Part shown: positions 1 to 10,000 of the stretch, piece by piece
Layout of the letters: the number at the start of each line of letters is the position of its first letter
Numbering within the stretch: the first letter of the stretch is position 1
NCBI RefSeq assembly: GCF_900113285.1
Contig: NZ_FOOT01000011.1
Span: forward strand, 1 to 64,000
Direction of reading: 5' to 3'
Source: Pontibacter chinhatensis
GTDB taxonomy: Bacteria > Bacteroidota > Bacteroidia > Cytophagales > Hymenobacteraceae
DNA: 64,000 nt
The notes under the pieces: model-generated
What the model was told of the DNA's origin: nothing
The model's input: only the letters and a program-made list of their open reading frames with translations
The model's database searches: none
Translations under genes and position numbers: made by a program

Positions 1-96
1 CCTGATTATGAACCAGTTTGTAACTTTATACCCGGAAAGATGTAGATTCTAAAACACCAGCCCGAACTCACTTACACACTTTTCTGGACACTGTCA

Positions 97-1026
97 CTAA
101 TCCAGCTGAGTTAGAAGATTGGGGTAATCTGTAATAATACCATCCACTCCCATCGCTTTCAACTTCTTCATATCTTCCAGCGTATTTACCGTCCACGGCA
201 CCAGCTTTATACTTTGCTCTTTGCATTTTGCGGCTAAGTCGGGGGTAACCAGGCTAAAGTGGGGGCTGTAGATCTGGGGCTTATAGCCTAGCTTCTCCAG
301 GTGCTCCTCGAAGCTCATGTTGGCGTCACCAACCAAAAGGGCCGTAGTTACCTCAGGATAACGCTGGTGCACCTGTTGTATCTGCCTCCTGTCGAACGAC
401 TGGATGTAAAAACGCCCGGTGATGTTTTGCTTTCGCACCACATCCATTACAAGCGCCACGTATTCTTCCGGCTTTGGCTGATACACCCCATCCTGATCGG
501 GGTTCGCTTTTATCTCTATGTTATAGATGACTGGCGGTAACCCTTTGGCGGAAGTATACTGCTCTACCGAATCTATTAACTCTCCCAAAAGCGGCATGTA
601 CGCTTGCATTTTCTGCTGCTCCGGAAAGCCATTATGGTACCTGGTGCCAACGTCATACTTGCGGATCTCGGCATAAGGCATCTGGTAAAGCAACAGTTGC
701 CTTGCCCGCTCCGGTGTCAGTTCCTCGCCTTCGGGGGTAAGCGTTATCTGGGGGTTGATGTGAGGATCATGCGCCACGACCACCTGCTTGTCGCTGCTGA
801 TCTGTATGTCGACCTCCAACACATTGGCCCCGTCGTCTATGGCCTTTTTCATGGAGGGGATCGTGTTTTCAGGCATATACCCTCTTGTGCCCCGGTGCCC
901 TACTTTAAAGAACTCCGGCATACTTGTCTGTTCCGTCTCCACAACCGGAGAACCGCTGCAGCCCCATAGCAGGAACAGCACCAGCATAAAGTATAACTTT
1001 GGTTGGAGTCTTAATAGCATATTCAT
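97..1026 (-). CDS. Glycerophosphodiester phosphodiesterase, lipoprotein (copy 1)
   Basis: Predicted GDPD-family TIM-barrel enzyme that hydrolyses glycerophosphodiesters to glycerol-3-phosphate and an alcohol. The N-terminus has a hydrophobic stretch ending in the lipobox-like WGCSGS, so it is probably a periplasmic or outer-membrane lipoprotein. Family motifs are HRGTRGYMPENT (near residue 44), EVDIQ, the HDP of VVAHDPHINP, and the C-terminal VDGIITDYPN. The length of 309 aa fits the family. It is the last gene of the eleven-gene minus-strand locus starting at glpD, 63 bp after the SGNH hydrolase. It is clearly paralogous to the GDPD at 1842-2792: the architecture and motifs match almost step for step, so the pair probably arose by duplication. 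The start could be Met1 or Met3. No terminator is visible in the 96 bp left of it. Confidence 0.9.
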   Translation of the reverse strand: MNMLLRLQPKLYFMLVLFLLWGCSGSPVVETEQTSMPEFFKVGHRGTRGYMPENTIPSMKKAIDDGANVLEVDIQISSDKQVVVAHDPHINPQITLTPEGEELTPERARQLLLYQMPYAEIRKYDVGTRYHNGFPEQQKMQAYMPLLGELIDSVEQYTSAKGLPPVIYNIEIKANPDQDGVYQPKPEEYVALVMDVVRKQNITGRFYIQSFDRRQIQQVHQRYPEVTTALLVGDANMSFEEHLEKLGYKPQIYSPHFSLVTPDLAAKCKEQSIKLVPWTVNTLEDMKKLKAMGVDGIITDYPNLLTQLD

Positions 1027-1089
1027 TTAGCTAAGCTGTTAGAAATCTCTTTCGCGGATACGAGCCAAAAGTATAAATTATACTTCAAC

Positions 1090-1791
1090 TTATTTCAGGT
1101 AGCCGCCATTCTTCAGAACTTCCGCCCACTTCTTGTACCCTTCATGCGTTAGGTGCAGGCCATCGTGCGTGTAGGCTTCCACCAGACGCCCCTCGCCATC
1201 CACAAACTCCGGGTAGAGGTCAATGAGCGTCACCCGCTCTTCGGCGGCCAGCTTCTTCAGCTCGTTATTCAGCCAGAACACATGCTCCTCACGGTTATAG
1301 TGCCTCGGAAACTTAGTGAACTTGTTGTTGGTGGGCAGCAGGGTCTGGAGGTAAAGCTTGGTTGTGGGCGACTCGGCTTTTATCCTGCGGACGATCTTTC
1401 TGTAATTGTTCAGGATCAGGCTGTCCGGAATGTTCCTGGACACATCGTTAATGCCAATCAGCAGAAAGATTTTGGCGGGCTTCCCTTCAGTCACCTCGTC
1501 CAGGCGCTCCAGCACCCCAAAGGTGATATCGCCTGAGATACCCCTGTTTCGAACGCGCTTGGATTCGAGCAATTCGTTCCAGTTTGGGTGCGCTGTCAGG
1601 CTATTGCCCAGAAATACGATGTCTTTTTTAGAGTTCAGGTAGGCTTTGAACTGGTCTACCTGCACCTGATAGGTTGCCGGCCGGTAGGTGCTGTCCCAGG
1701 CGGCCAGTTCCTGCGCCACCGCCTTGTTCGAAAGCATCGGCACGCAGGCAAACATCAGGCAGCCGCCCACGAGTTTCGCGATATACTTCAT
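1090..1791 (-). CDS. SGNH/GDSL-family hydrolase, secreted
   Basis: Predicted SGNH-fold esterase or lipase. Block I is FLGNSLTAHPNW (nucleophile Ser in GNSLT), block II is the Gly in RNRGISGD, block III is the IGINDV segment (GxND), and block V is DGLHLTHEGY with the catalytic Asp and His. An N-terminal hydrophobic stretch ending near SNKAVAQE looks like a type I signal peptide, so the enzyme is probably periplasmic. It lies between two GDPD lipoproteins with 50 and 63 bp gaps. That context suggests deacylation of lysophospholipids or removal of acyl groups before GDPD cleavage; this role is inference. Substrate range in this family (acetylxylan, lysophospholipid, rhamnogalacturonan) cannot be read from motifs alone. 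Confidence 0.82.
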   Translation of the reverse strand: MKYIAKLVGGCLMFACVPMLSNKAVAQELAAWDSTYRPATYQVQVDQFKAYLNSKKDIVFLGNSLTAHPNWNELLESKRVRNRGISGDITFGVLERLDEVTEGKPAKIFLLIGINDVSRNIPDSLILNNYRKIVRRIKAESPTTKLYLQTLLPTNNKFTKFPRHYNREEHVFWLNNELKKLAAEERVTLIDLYPEFVDGEGRLVEAYTHDGLHLTHEGYKKWAEVLKNGGYLK

Positions 1792-1841
1792 ACTTCTCGT
1801 ACGCTGTTATCTTTTAGGATTTATACTTTGGGATATTCCTG

Positions 1842-2792
1842 TTATAGCTGCTCTGCCAACAGGTTCGGGTAATCGGTGATGATGCCGTCTACTCCCAGCT
1901 CCTTCAGTCTGGCTATATCCTCAGCCGTGTTTGCTGTCCAGGGTACAACCTTGATATTGCGGTCGTGACAAGCCTTCACCAGCTCAGCAGTTACGAGCGT
2001 GTGGTGCGGGCTGTAAATGGTAGGCGTAAAGCCCAGATCGGCAAGGTTTTCCTCAAAGGTCTTCTTGTTGTTTGTCAGCAGCGAGGTTTTTACATGCGGG
2101 TGGCTCTTGTGCAGTTCCTGCAACGTACGGAAGTCGAAAGACTGGATGATCACCCACGGCGTGATGCCTTTACTATCCACCACTTCCATCAGCAGCTTCA
2201 CAAAAGTAGCCGGCTCCGGGTGCAACTGGTTATCGCCCTTTTCTTTGGACTTGGTCTCGATGTTATAAAATACCTGTGGCAGGTTCTTCTTGTCCAGATA
2301 TAACTGCACGGAGTCAATCAACTCAGACAGCAAGGGAATATAGGTCTCGGTGAGTTCCTGTTGCGGGAATTGGTCGAAGAACTTGGTTCCCATCTTAAAC
2401 TGGCGCACCTGCGCATAGTCCATCTGGTAGATGGCATACTTGTTTTTCTCCTCGCTTGTCAGGTCCTTCCCTTCCGGCGTTTGCGCATACAGGGGGTTGA
2501 TGTGCGGGTCGTGGGTGATCACCACCTTATGGTCCTTGGTGATATGCGCATCCATCTCGATGGTTGTCATGCCCAGGTCAATGGCCTTTCGCATGGCAGG
2601 GATGGTGTTCTCCGGCGCCAGGCCGCGGGCGCCGCGGTGGCCTTCGGTGTCAAACTTTGGCAGTTCCTGGCTGAGCTGCTGCTGCTGCTGCTGCTGCTGC
2701 TGGGGTTGTTCCTGAGCTGTTTGCTCCGGGCTTTTACAGGCGGAAGCGCAGATAAGGGATAATAGGGCGAGGTTGCGTAATTTTTTATTCAT
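1842..2792 (-). CDS. Glycerophosphodiester phosphodiesterase, lipoprotein (copy 2) with polyglutamine linker
   Basis: Second GDPD-family enzyme of the locus, 316 aa. The signal peptide ends in the lipobox-like CASACKS. It is followed by a low-complexity linker containing nine consecutive glutamines encoded by an uninterrupted CTG run on the plus strand (2676-2702), then the catalytic barrel: GHRGARGLAPENT, EMDAHI, ITHDPHINP and VDGIITDYPN. The expected product is glycerol-3-phosphate released outside the inner membrane, which GlpT of the same locus could import. The linker lies between the lipid anchor and the catalytic domain, so length changes in the repeat would alter tether length without touching the active site. 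It has 41 and 50 bp gaps to its neighbours. Confidence 0.9.
   Translation of the reverse strand: MNKKLRNLALLSLICASACKSPEQTAQEQPQQQQQQQQQLSQELPKFDTEGHRGARGLAPENTIPAMRKAIDLGMTTIEMDAHITKDHKVVITHDPHINPLYAQTPEGKDLTSEEKNKYAIYQMDYAQVRQFKMGTKFFDQFPQQELTETYIPLLSELIDSVQLYLDKKNLPQVFYNIETKSKEKGDNQLHPEPATFVKLLMEVVDSKGITPWVIIQSFDFRTLQELHKSHPHVKTSLLTNNKKTFEENLADLGFTPTIYSPHHTLVTAELVKACHDRNIKVVPWTANTAEDIARLKELGVDGIITDYPNLLAEQL
2676..2702. repeat. CTG x9 microsatellite inside GDPD copy 2
   Basis: Nine perfect CTG units on the plus strand, read as CAG (Gln) codons on the minus strand, just after the lipobox of the GDPD lipoprotein. Pure single-codon runs of this kind are prone to slippage in whole-codon steps. 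Confidence 0.95.
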
Positions 2793-2833
2793 GACTAAAG
2801 CTAAGTATACTTTACAAATGGTGCTCAGGAAGT

Positions 2834-4249
2834 TTAAGCCACGCTTGCCGTGCTTTCATACTTGTTCCCAAAGCGGTCGGTGGCAACTACTTTTATACTT
2901 TTAATTTCTGGTGATACAGCCGTAGCGAAAATATGCTCTGTCTCTTTTGGCTCGGCAAACCCTCTTTTTTTAGGAAGCTCCTTCCCAAGATAAAGCGAAT
3001 AGGCCAGCGGGTCAAAGCCCGGCGCATTCTTCAAGGTACCGGCGTACGTTCCATCAGTCCACCACTCTACTTTCCATTCCGGGTCCCAATTCCATACATT
3101 GGCTATCAGGCGCTTCTCGTCCTGGCTGTCATCGATGTACACGCTCAGCTGGTGCTCCTTCGGATGGCCCGTCGATTTATAGTACCAGCTTAGTTCGGTG
3201 CCCTTCACTTCATACACCCCATACCCTCTCGGTGTGCCATCTCCGCAGACAGGTCCGGTCCACCAGGCGCCGCACAGGGTGCCGTGCACGTGCTCATACA
3301 CATTGCCTTTTATGACATTGAGGTTGTAGTGCGTGTGGCCCGACATGATATGCACCTTCCTGTCTTCCAGGATATCATACAGCTCCTGGTTGTTTGCCAC
3401 CCCATTGTGCACCGGTATGTGCAGGCCAATCACGACCAGGTGATCCTTCGGCACGAACGCTAAATCCTTTTTCAGCCATGCCAGCTGCTGCTCAGAAAGG
3501 TGTCCGTCATAGTTGCGGTCTTTGCCAAGGTAGCGCACATCGTCCAGCACGACATAATGCACTTTGCCCCGGTTAAAGGAGTAGTGCGTGGGCCCGTATA
3601 GTTTCTGGAAGGTGTCGTCAGAGGCATCATCCCCGCCCTTGTTATAGTCCATATCGTGGTTGCCCAGCGCCTGGAAGAACGGAACACCGGTAGCGGCAAC
3701 GGCCTTGTCATAGCTAGCGAACAAGTGGTGCTCGTCCCAAACAATGTCGCCAACGGTGATGCCGTGCACCAATGCCTCCGGTCCGAAAGACTGCACCAGC
3801 TGCTGCACATCCGGTGCTGATTGTGTCAGCATCTGCCGTACATCCTCCTCATTTTTTACCTGCGGGTCTGCCCAAACAATAAATTTATGGTTGCTATCGT
3901 CCTGCTGCAGCGGCGTAAGCTCAAAGTCATACCGTTGCTTTCCGGCTATGGTGTGGTAGAACCTGGCGATGCCGTTTTCATGCGGTATGGCATGCCCTGC
4001 GGGAACAGATACAAAGACAAGGGACGCCTGCTCATGGTAAGGAATCTCATACCGCCCCTTCCTGTCTGTTTTCACCACACTAAACCCGTCTGACACCACA
4101 ACGTTTGCCACGCCTTTTCCCGATGCCTTTACCGTACCTTTTATACTTGTCTTGGCAGGTATACTAAGTCCCAGCACCGAGCGGGTACTAACCAAAAGGC
4201 CACCAGAAACGAGTAAAACGTGATTTATAAAGTCTCTTCTTTTCATCAT
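2834..4249 (-). CDS. Calcineurin-like metallophosphoesterase with N- and C-terminal accessory domains
   Basis: Predicted secreted metallophosphoesterase, 471 aa. The N-terminus MMKRRDFINHVLL followed by a hydrophobic segment resembles a twin-arginine signal, so export as a folded metalloprotein is likely. Residues about 30-110 form a beta-sandwich-like domain; the metal centre is built from WADPQ, GDIVWD, GNHD, GLHIPVHN and SGHTHYN; residues from about 330 form the C-terminal domain typical of this subfamily. The first motif is DPQ rather than the usual DxH, a known variation in the superfamily. It is separated by 14 bp from the upstream PLD-like gene. Within the locus it may dephosphorylate or cleave phosphodiester products, but the exact substrate is unknown. 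Confidence 0.85.
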   Translation of the reverse strand: MMKRRDFINHVLLVSGGLLVSTRSVLGLSIPAKTSIKGTVKASGKGVANVVVSDGFSVVKTDRKGRYEIPYHEQASLVFVSVPAGHAIPHENGIARFYHTIAGKQRYDFELTPLQQDDSNHKFIVWADPQVKNEEDVRQMLTQSAPDVQQLVQSFGPEALVHGITVGDIVWDEHHLFASYDKAVAATGVPFFQALGNHDMDYNKGGDDASDDTFQKLYGPTHYSFNRGKVHYVVLDDVRYLGKDRNYDGHLSEQQLAWLKKDLAFVPKDHLVVIGLHIPVHNGVANNQELYDILEDRKVHIMSGHTHYNLNVIKGNVYEHVHGTLCGAWWTGPVCGDGTPRGYGVYEVKGTELSWYYKSTGHPKEHQLSVYIDDSQDEKRLIANVWNWDPEWKVEWWTDGTYAGTLKNAPGFDPLAYSLYLGKELPKKRGFAEPKETEHIFATAVSPEIKSIKVVATDRFGNKYESTASVA

Positions 4250-4263
4250 GCAGAGGTTAAAAT

Positions 4264-5463
4264 TTACAGGCCGGGGATAGTTTTAAGCTTCTCGAAGTAG
4301 GAAGTATAAGTGCTGTAAAGGGCGTGGTCTTTCAGCAGCAGAATCGTTTCGTTGTTGTTGCGGAGCGCGTTCAGGGTGAAGTTATGGGAGCCCGTTATGA
4401 TAACATTGGAGGCCTGCCCCTCCCAGGAACCTTCCACCAGTATAAACTTGGCGTGGATGTTCATCTGCAGCTTGCCAGATTCGGTCATGTTATATACTTT
4501 AAGGTAGGCGCCCTTTTCTTCCAGGTTTCGCAAGCCCGCCAGGACATCCTCGCTGATGCTGCTCTTTACCACCAGTTCTACAGTCGCTCCCTTCTCAAGC
4601 AGTTCATCCAGCTTTTCCACAATATTTATGCGGGTGCTCGTCCAGTCAGACATGCCAATGCGAATAACTGCGGCGGATGGATCTGTGATTTTTTCCAGTA
4701 ATTCGATTATGGAGTCCTCTCCGAAAGTAGCTCCCCCGCGCCGCTTTGGCAGGAAGTAAGCCGAGATACCGGTTGCAGGGTCGTGGTACTCTTTATAGTT
4801 ATAGGCTTTCATCCCCTGCTGTGCCCTTTGCGCCATGTCTTGCCAGTAGCCAAGATAGGCGTCGTACAGTCCTTGGTGGGTCAGGAACACGGCATCCTGT
4901 ACTTTTCTGGAACCCGAAAGTATAAAGTTGTGGGATGTCTGTAGTACCAGGTTAGTGGCTTCACCGGACCCGGTGAGCACTTTTGAAAAAAGCACGAACT
5001 TGTTGTGATTGATGGCAATGCTTCCGGCATCGCTATCCACCGTCACAAGCACTGCATTATCGGAAAGCTTTGTTTTCAGTTGATTGATAGTATACGGATT
5101 GCATTTCTGACTCTCGTCCCTGCTCAGGTCCAGCATCAGGTGCAGCTTCACCCCACGGGCATCTGCCCTGTCGAGCGCCTCCACCAGCTGGGCGTAGTCA
5201 AATAAATAAATAGAAAGATGTACCGTGGCCCCCTTTGGGCTGGCATCGATAAGGGCAATCAGCCGATCCAGGATCTGAGTGGAAGAAGCCCCACGCGCTA
5301 GTTGATCCGGGTCCGTAAACAGGACCTCCGGGAAGGAAGCCGTAACAGGTTTTGCCGCTGCAGGCTCCTCCGGCTGCGGAGTCTCCGGATCGTCTTTAGC
5401 GCTACCGCAGGCAGCAATCAGAAGGATAAAAGCGTAAAAAAAGAGTAAACGTAGATGCTGCAT
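4264..5463 (-). CDS. Phospholipase D-like domain lipoprotein
   Basis: Predicted PLD-superfamily phosphodiesterase with two HKD-like halves: INHNKFVLF with TSHNF in the first, and NIHAKFILVEG with GSHNF in the second. Both keep HxK, but the final Asp of HxK(x4)D is not conserved (Glu in the second half), so this is a variant HKD enzyme. I chose the ATG at 5463 because the protein then starts MQHLRLLFFYAFILLIAACG, a clear lipoprotein signal. The frame stays open upstream to 5535, but those codons run through a strong intercistronic hairpin and do not look like protein. In the locus it is a candidate head-group-releasing enzyme that feeds the GDPD and SGNH steps. About 400 aa. Confidence 0.85.
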   Translation of the reverse strand: MQHLRLLFFYAFILLIAACGSAKDDPETPQPEEPAAAKPVTASFPEVLFTDPDQLARGASSTQILDRLIALIDASPKGATVHLSIYLFDYAQLVEALDRADARGVKLHLMLDLSRDESQKCNPYTINQLKTKLSDNAVLVTVDSDAGSIAINHNKFVLFSKVLTGSGEATNLVLQTSHNFILSGSRKVQDAVFLTHQGLYDAYLGYWQDMAQRAQQGMKAYNYKEYHDPATGISAYFLPKRRGGATFGEDSIIELLEKITDPSAAVIRIGMSDWTSTRINIVEKLDELLEKGATVELVVKSSISEDVLAGLRNLEEKGAYLKVYNMTESGKLQMNIHAKFILVEGSWEGQASNVIITGSHNFTLNALRNNNETILLLKDHALYSTYTSYFEKLKTIPGL

Positions 5464-5475
5464 AGGACTAGTTTT

Positions 5476-5506
5476 GGTAAGGCTGCCTATCAGAGGCAGC
5501 CTTACC
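5476..5506 (-). promoter_or_regulatory. Intercistronic 12-bp perfect hairpin between susD and the PLD-like gene
   Basis: GGTAAGGCTGCC and its exact complement enclose a 7-nt loop. It lies 60 bp after the susD stop and 12 bp before the PLD-like start. On the transcribed (minus) strand it is followed by AAAA rather than a T-run, so it does not look like a normal intrinsic terminator. It may protect the 3' end of a susCD message or damp expression of downstream genes. Confidence 0.7.
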
Positions 5507-5566
5507 GGTTTTAACATCAGGCAGCTACACAACACTGCCTGTAATAATCACCTTAAACTATTCTAA

Positions 5567-7012
5567 CTATTCTCTTTCCCACCATACTTTGGTGTTGATG
5601 TCATCTCCTCCCATGGCTTCTACCGCCTTCCTGTAGTTCTCAGCGTTCATTTGCTGCACCGTAGACGGGTAGCGGAAACGAACGGGCACGCGCTTGTCGT
5701 TGAGCATGGCCTCTGTTTTGGGCAGCTCAGGCAAGCCCGTACGGCGATACTCAAACCACTGCTGGTAATCGGTAAAGTATAAAGCCAGGTACTTTTGCAG
5801 CATGATGCGCTCAAACGTTCCGTCATAGGCAGCAGCTGGGTTCTCGAAATAATCGGCTGGCACCACGGCACCCCATTGCTCTATGGCAGCCTTCACGCCT
5901 TTCTCGTAGTGTGCCTGTGCGTCGGAGGCGATGATGCCTTTCTGGGCTAGTTCCGCCTTAATAAACTCTACTTCCGCATAGCTCATGATAACAGAGATCA
6001 TCGGGGCCGTTACCAGGGCTATGTTCATCGTGGATGGCGTATAATCGAACTGTGTGTCGCTTCCCTCATACCCGCTCGGAATGCCTTTAAACCCTAATTG
6101 CGTCTTGCCATCCTTTGAGGTAGCCTGTGTAAAGAACTTCTCGCGCCTTGGGTCATTAAGCTCGTTCATGTTATCGATGAAGAAGGCTGCGGCGGCACGC
6201 CCCGTTCTGAAGTCCACGGCGCGGCCCCACGGCGAGATAAGCGGCGGAATACCCGTGATTTCAAGTATGGCGGCATGCGCATTGCTGGTAAATACAGGGT
6301 ACTGATCCGGGTTATTGATAATCTCAGCCATTCTTGACTCAGCGTTTATCTCAGACTTTTTCGACACCCGGAGCAGCAGGCGCAGGCGCAGCGAGTTGCT
6401 GAAGCGCTGCCACATGCTCACGTCGTTGCCATAGAGGATGTCCGTACCATAGATCATCGTTCTTGACTTGTCGAACAAGGTGCTGGCATAATCCAGATCG
6501 CTCAGTATTTTAGTATAAACTTCCTGCTGCGAGTTAAAAGCCGGGTTAAAGATTCCCTCCTCTCCACGGGCTGCCTCCTCCATGGGAACATCCCCGAAGG
6601 AGTCCGTCAGCAGCGAGTAAACCCATGCGTTCAGCGTAAGGGCTATCGCCTCATAGTTCGGGTCCTCCGCAGCCACGGCCGCAGCATGCATCTCTTTAAT
6701 GTTGGTAAGCCAGCGATAGTAGGTGTTCCAGGTGGAACTCCCCGCGTTTTCACCTATGTCATAACGGTGCTCACCGCCCGACGCACTCGGAAAAGGAAGC
6801 CCCACCTGCATGATTTCAAATGTGAAGTCATTGCTTCTGGTGGTATTGAAGCTGGCCATTTCATAGAGAGTAGGATTGAGCAGTGTGCCGGGGCTAATTT
6901 TCTCAATCCGGTTCGGATCAATGTTTATCTCCTCAAAATCGTCGGTACAGGATACGTTCAGGCAGCTTAGTGCCACGAGTAAAACAAATCCCTTTTTTAT
7001 ATTAAGTGTCAT
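5567..7012 (-). CDS. SusD/RagB-family nutrient-binding outer-membrane lipoprotein
   Basis: 481 aa. The signal peptide ends in the lipobox-like LNVSCTDDFEEINIDPNRI, and this opening is characteristic of the SusD-like family. The alpha-helical TPR-like body includes the conserved segments YRWLTNIKEMHAAA, LTDSFGDVPMEEA and the C-terminal LQKYLALYFTDYQQWFEYRRTG. SusD proteins form the lid on a SusC TonB-dependent channel and capture ligands at the cell surface. This gene follows its susC partner by 48 bp. Here the partners are glycerol and glycerophosphodiester genes instead of glycoside hydrolases, so a phosphodiester, lysophospholipid or glycerol-containing ligand is more likely than a polysaccharide. 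The ligand assignment is inference. Confidence 0.9.
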   Translation of the reverse strand: MTLNIKKGFVLLVALSCLNVSCTDDFEEINIDPNRIEKISPGTLLNPTLYEMASFNTTRSNDFTFEIMQVGLPFPSASGGEHRYDIGENAGSSTWNTYYRWLTNIKEMHAAAVAAEDPNYEAIALTLNAWVYSLLTDSFGDVPMEEAARGEEGIFNPAFNSQQEVYTKILSDLDYASTLFDKSRTMIYGTDILYGNDVSMWQRFSNSLRLRLLLRVSKKSEINAESRMAEIINNPDQYPVFTSNAHAAILEITGIPPLISPWGRAVDFRTGRAAAAFFIDNMNELNDPRREKFFTQATSKDGKTQLGFKGIPSGYEGSDTQFDYTPSTMNIALVTAPMISVIMSYAEVEFIKAELAQKGIIASDAQAHYEKGVKAAIEQWGAVVPADYFENPAAAYDGTFERIMLQKYLALYFTDYQQWFEYRRTGLPELPKTEAMLNDKRVPVRFRYPSTVQQMNAENYRKAVEAMGGDDINTKVWWERE

Positions 7013-7060
7013 GATTTTATCTTTTTAAGACGAACTGTTTATACCTGATACAATTCCTGC

Positions 7061-10000
7061 CTAGAGTTTAAGTGTCACGTTAACGCCATAGGTTCTCGTA
7101 GACGGCAGCTGCCCCATTTCCACACCCGGCATAATGGTGCCACCATTCAATGCGGCAGTCTCCGGGTCAAAGATTGGGAACTTGGTTATCATAGCCAGGT
7201 CGCGGCCGAAAAGTGCCAGGCTCGCCCCTTGCAAGAACTTGGTGCGGGAAAGCAGCGACCCAGGCAGGTTATATTCCAGGCGCACTTCGCGCAGCTTCAG
7301 GTAGGAGGCATCAAAGGAGTTGGACTCCACGTTGGCACGGCGGTAGTAGCGCGTGTAGTAGTCTGCCGGGTTTACCTGCTTTGTGTTTGGCGAGAAAGTG
7401 CCGTCACCGTTGTCCACCACGCCATCGCCAATGATAAAGCCTTCCTCACGGCCCATCAGCGTGCTCTTCAGCTTGCCCTGTTCGGCCATTTTATGGTGCG
7501 TCTGGGAGTAAATGATGCCTCCGTACTGTCCGTCTACAAGTACACTGAAGCGGAAATTTTTGTATGATACCTCGTTAAGGAAGCCGCCTTTCCAATCAGC
7601 ATAGGCGTTGCCAATGTACTGCGTCTCGTCCGGATAAGCAGGTAGACCAGCGTTGTCATATACTATCTTTCCTTCGGGGCTTCTCACAAAGCCGAAGCCG
7701 TAGATGTCACCCGTAGAGCCGCCCACTTTGGCGATAACACTTGCCTGGCCACCCGTGGCAATTACCTGCTCCTCTACACCAAGTTCCTCTGCCAGTTCCA
7801 AAATCTCATTATCATTCTTGGACCAGGTGAGAGTGGTCTTCCACTTAAAGTTGCCGTTATCGATTGGCGTACCATTCACCATGAGCTCTATACCCTGGTT
7901 TTTTACTTTTCCAGCGTTCATTACCGCCCTGCTGTAACCCGTGGTTCTGTCAAGCGGGATTTCAAGGATCTGGTTCTTGGTAAAGCTTCTGTACAGGGTT
8001 AGGTCCATGCCGATGCGGCCCTGGAACAGGCTATACTCCAGGCCAGCCTCGTAGCTGGTGGTGATCTCCGGCTTAAAGTCCACGTTGTGCAGTGTCGTCG
8101 GTACTGAGCCGGCCCCAGGGAAGTCGCTTTGTCCGTAGTACTTTCTGGTCTTGTATGGGTCTGTGTCGTTACCCACCTGCGCTGCCGACACCCTTAACTT
8201 GGCATAGGAAACCTGGCGCGGCAACATGAAGATATCGCTCAGGATAAAGCTGGAGCTGATAGAAGGATAGAAGAAGGAGTTATTCTGCACCGGCAGCGTG
8301 GAAGACCAGTCGTTACGGCCTGTCACGTCCACGAACACCTTGTCCTGGTAAGAGAAGGAAGCCAAACCATAAACGCTGTTTACTTGCTTATCTCTGTGCC
8401 CGGTCGTCATCATCGGGTTGCCGATACCGTTGGAGAGCTTGTATACTCCCGGAATCACCAGGCCGTCCACAACGCCATTCGTCAGCCTATACTTGCGCTT
8501 CATAATGTTGCCACCAATAGAGGTGCGCACATCAATATCGCTTCCGATCTTCTCCTTATAGGTAATCAAGGCGTCAGAGTTAATCTCATAGTCGAAGATG
8601 CTTTGCTCCTTGTAGTAGCCGAAGGGGAAGTTGGCCGTGTTGAACGGGCGTTGCTGCTCGCGATCTTCGCTGCTCAAATCAACCCCGGAGCGAACCATCA
8701 GATCAAACTTAGGAGAGATTTCATACGTGGCCGAGAGGTTACCCACAGTAGAGTAGTTGTTCAGGGCGTTGGTCATCTCATAGGCAATCACGTAAGGGTT
8801 GTCGATAAAGGAGCTGAAAGGGTGAATCTGCTCTATCTGCTCTTTGCCGCTTTTCCATCTCGGCTCGTACCAGGCTAGGTCAACGTTCGGGTTCTGGAAA
8901 ATCATGAAGTAGGCGATGGACTGGTTGCTGTAGCCGGTGCCCGGCAGGTTGTCGCTTTTCTTGTGCGTGAAGTTAATCTTCGAGTTAAGGCTAAGCTTGT
9001 CTGTCGCCTTATAGTTCAGGCTCAGGGCCGCCGACATGCGCTCAAAGCCGGTGTTGGGCATAATCCACTCGTTCTTGGAGTGTGTGATAGAGGCGCGCGC
9101 TGAACCTTTCTCATTGCCGCCTTCTACAGACACGTTATTGGTAACGGTATACCCGGTCTTGAAGAAACCTTTGATGTTGTCCTTGTAAGGTCTCCACAAC
9201 TGGCGCTCGGCCGACTGCCCCTCCAGTGTAGGGTCGTACTGGTAGTAGTACTGCCCATCGAACTTAGGGCCGTAGGCGCTGCTGGTACTTCCTGTGTTAG
9301 CCCCATCCTCGGAGGCACCGTAGGAGTAGTAGGGTACACCTTCTTTGTTAAAGGACTTGCCAGTTCCCTGGCCATACTCATATTGGTAATCCGGCCACCG
9401 GAGCACATCGTTAAAACTGACGTTGGTGTTCACCGTTACGCCTAATCCCTTCTGGCGACGGCTGCCGGACTTGGTGGTGATGATGAGGGCACCGTTAGCG
9501 GCGCGGCTACCATAAAGTGCTGCCGCACTTGCTCCCTTCAGCACAGTTATACTTTCAATGTCGTCAGGGTTGATGTCGGCGATGCCGTTACCAAAGTCCA
9601 CCGGGATGTCGTTGCCCGAGCCCGCCCCGTAAGCGTTGTCCACACCGGAGCTGGTCATCTCGCTGCTCATCGGCACGCCGTCCAGCACGATAAGCGCGTT
9701 GTTGCCATTGGCATTGAGGGAGTTATCCCCTCTTAGGGAGATGCGTGTGGAGTTTACGGGACCGGAGCCTGGAGAAACCAAGTTCAAACCCGCCACTTTA
9801 CCCGATAGGGCGCTCGCAAAGTTGTTGGAACGGGCAGACGTAACGCTCTCTCCACTTACTGTTTGGGTAGCATAGCCCAGGGCCTTTTCTTCCCGTTTGA
9901 TACCCAGTGCCGTCACCACCACCTCAGAGAGTTGCTGGTTGTCTGTCTGCATCCTAACGGTAAGGTTATCGCTCGCCTGGTTGACAGTTACGCTTCCCTG

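Noticed and set aside
2676..2702. CTG run considered as an assembly artefact
   Set aside because: It keeps the reading frame of a clearly functional lipoprotein and is flanked by unique sequence, so it is kept as real.
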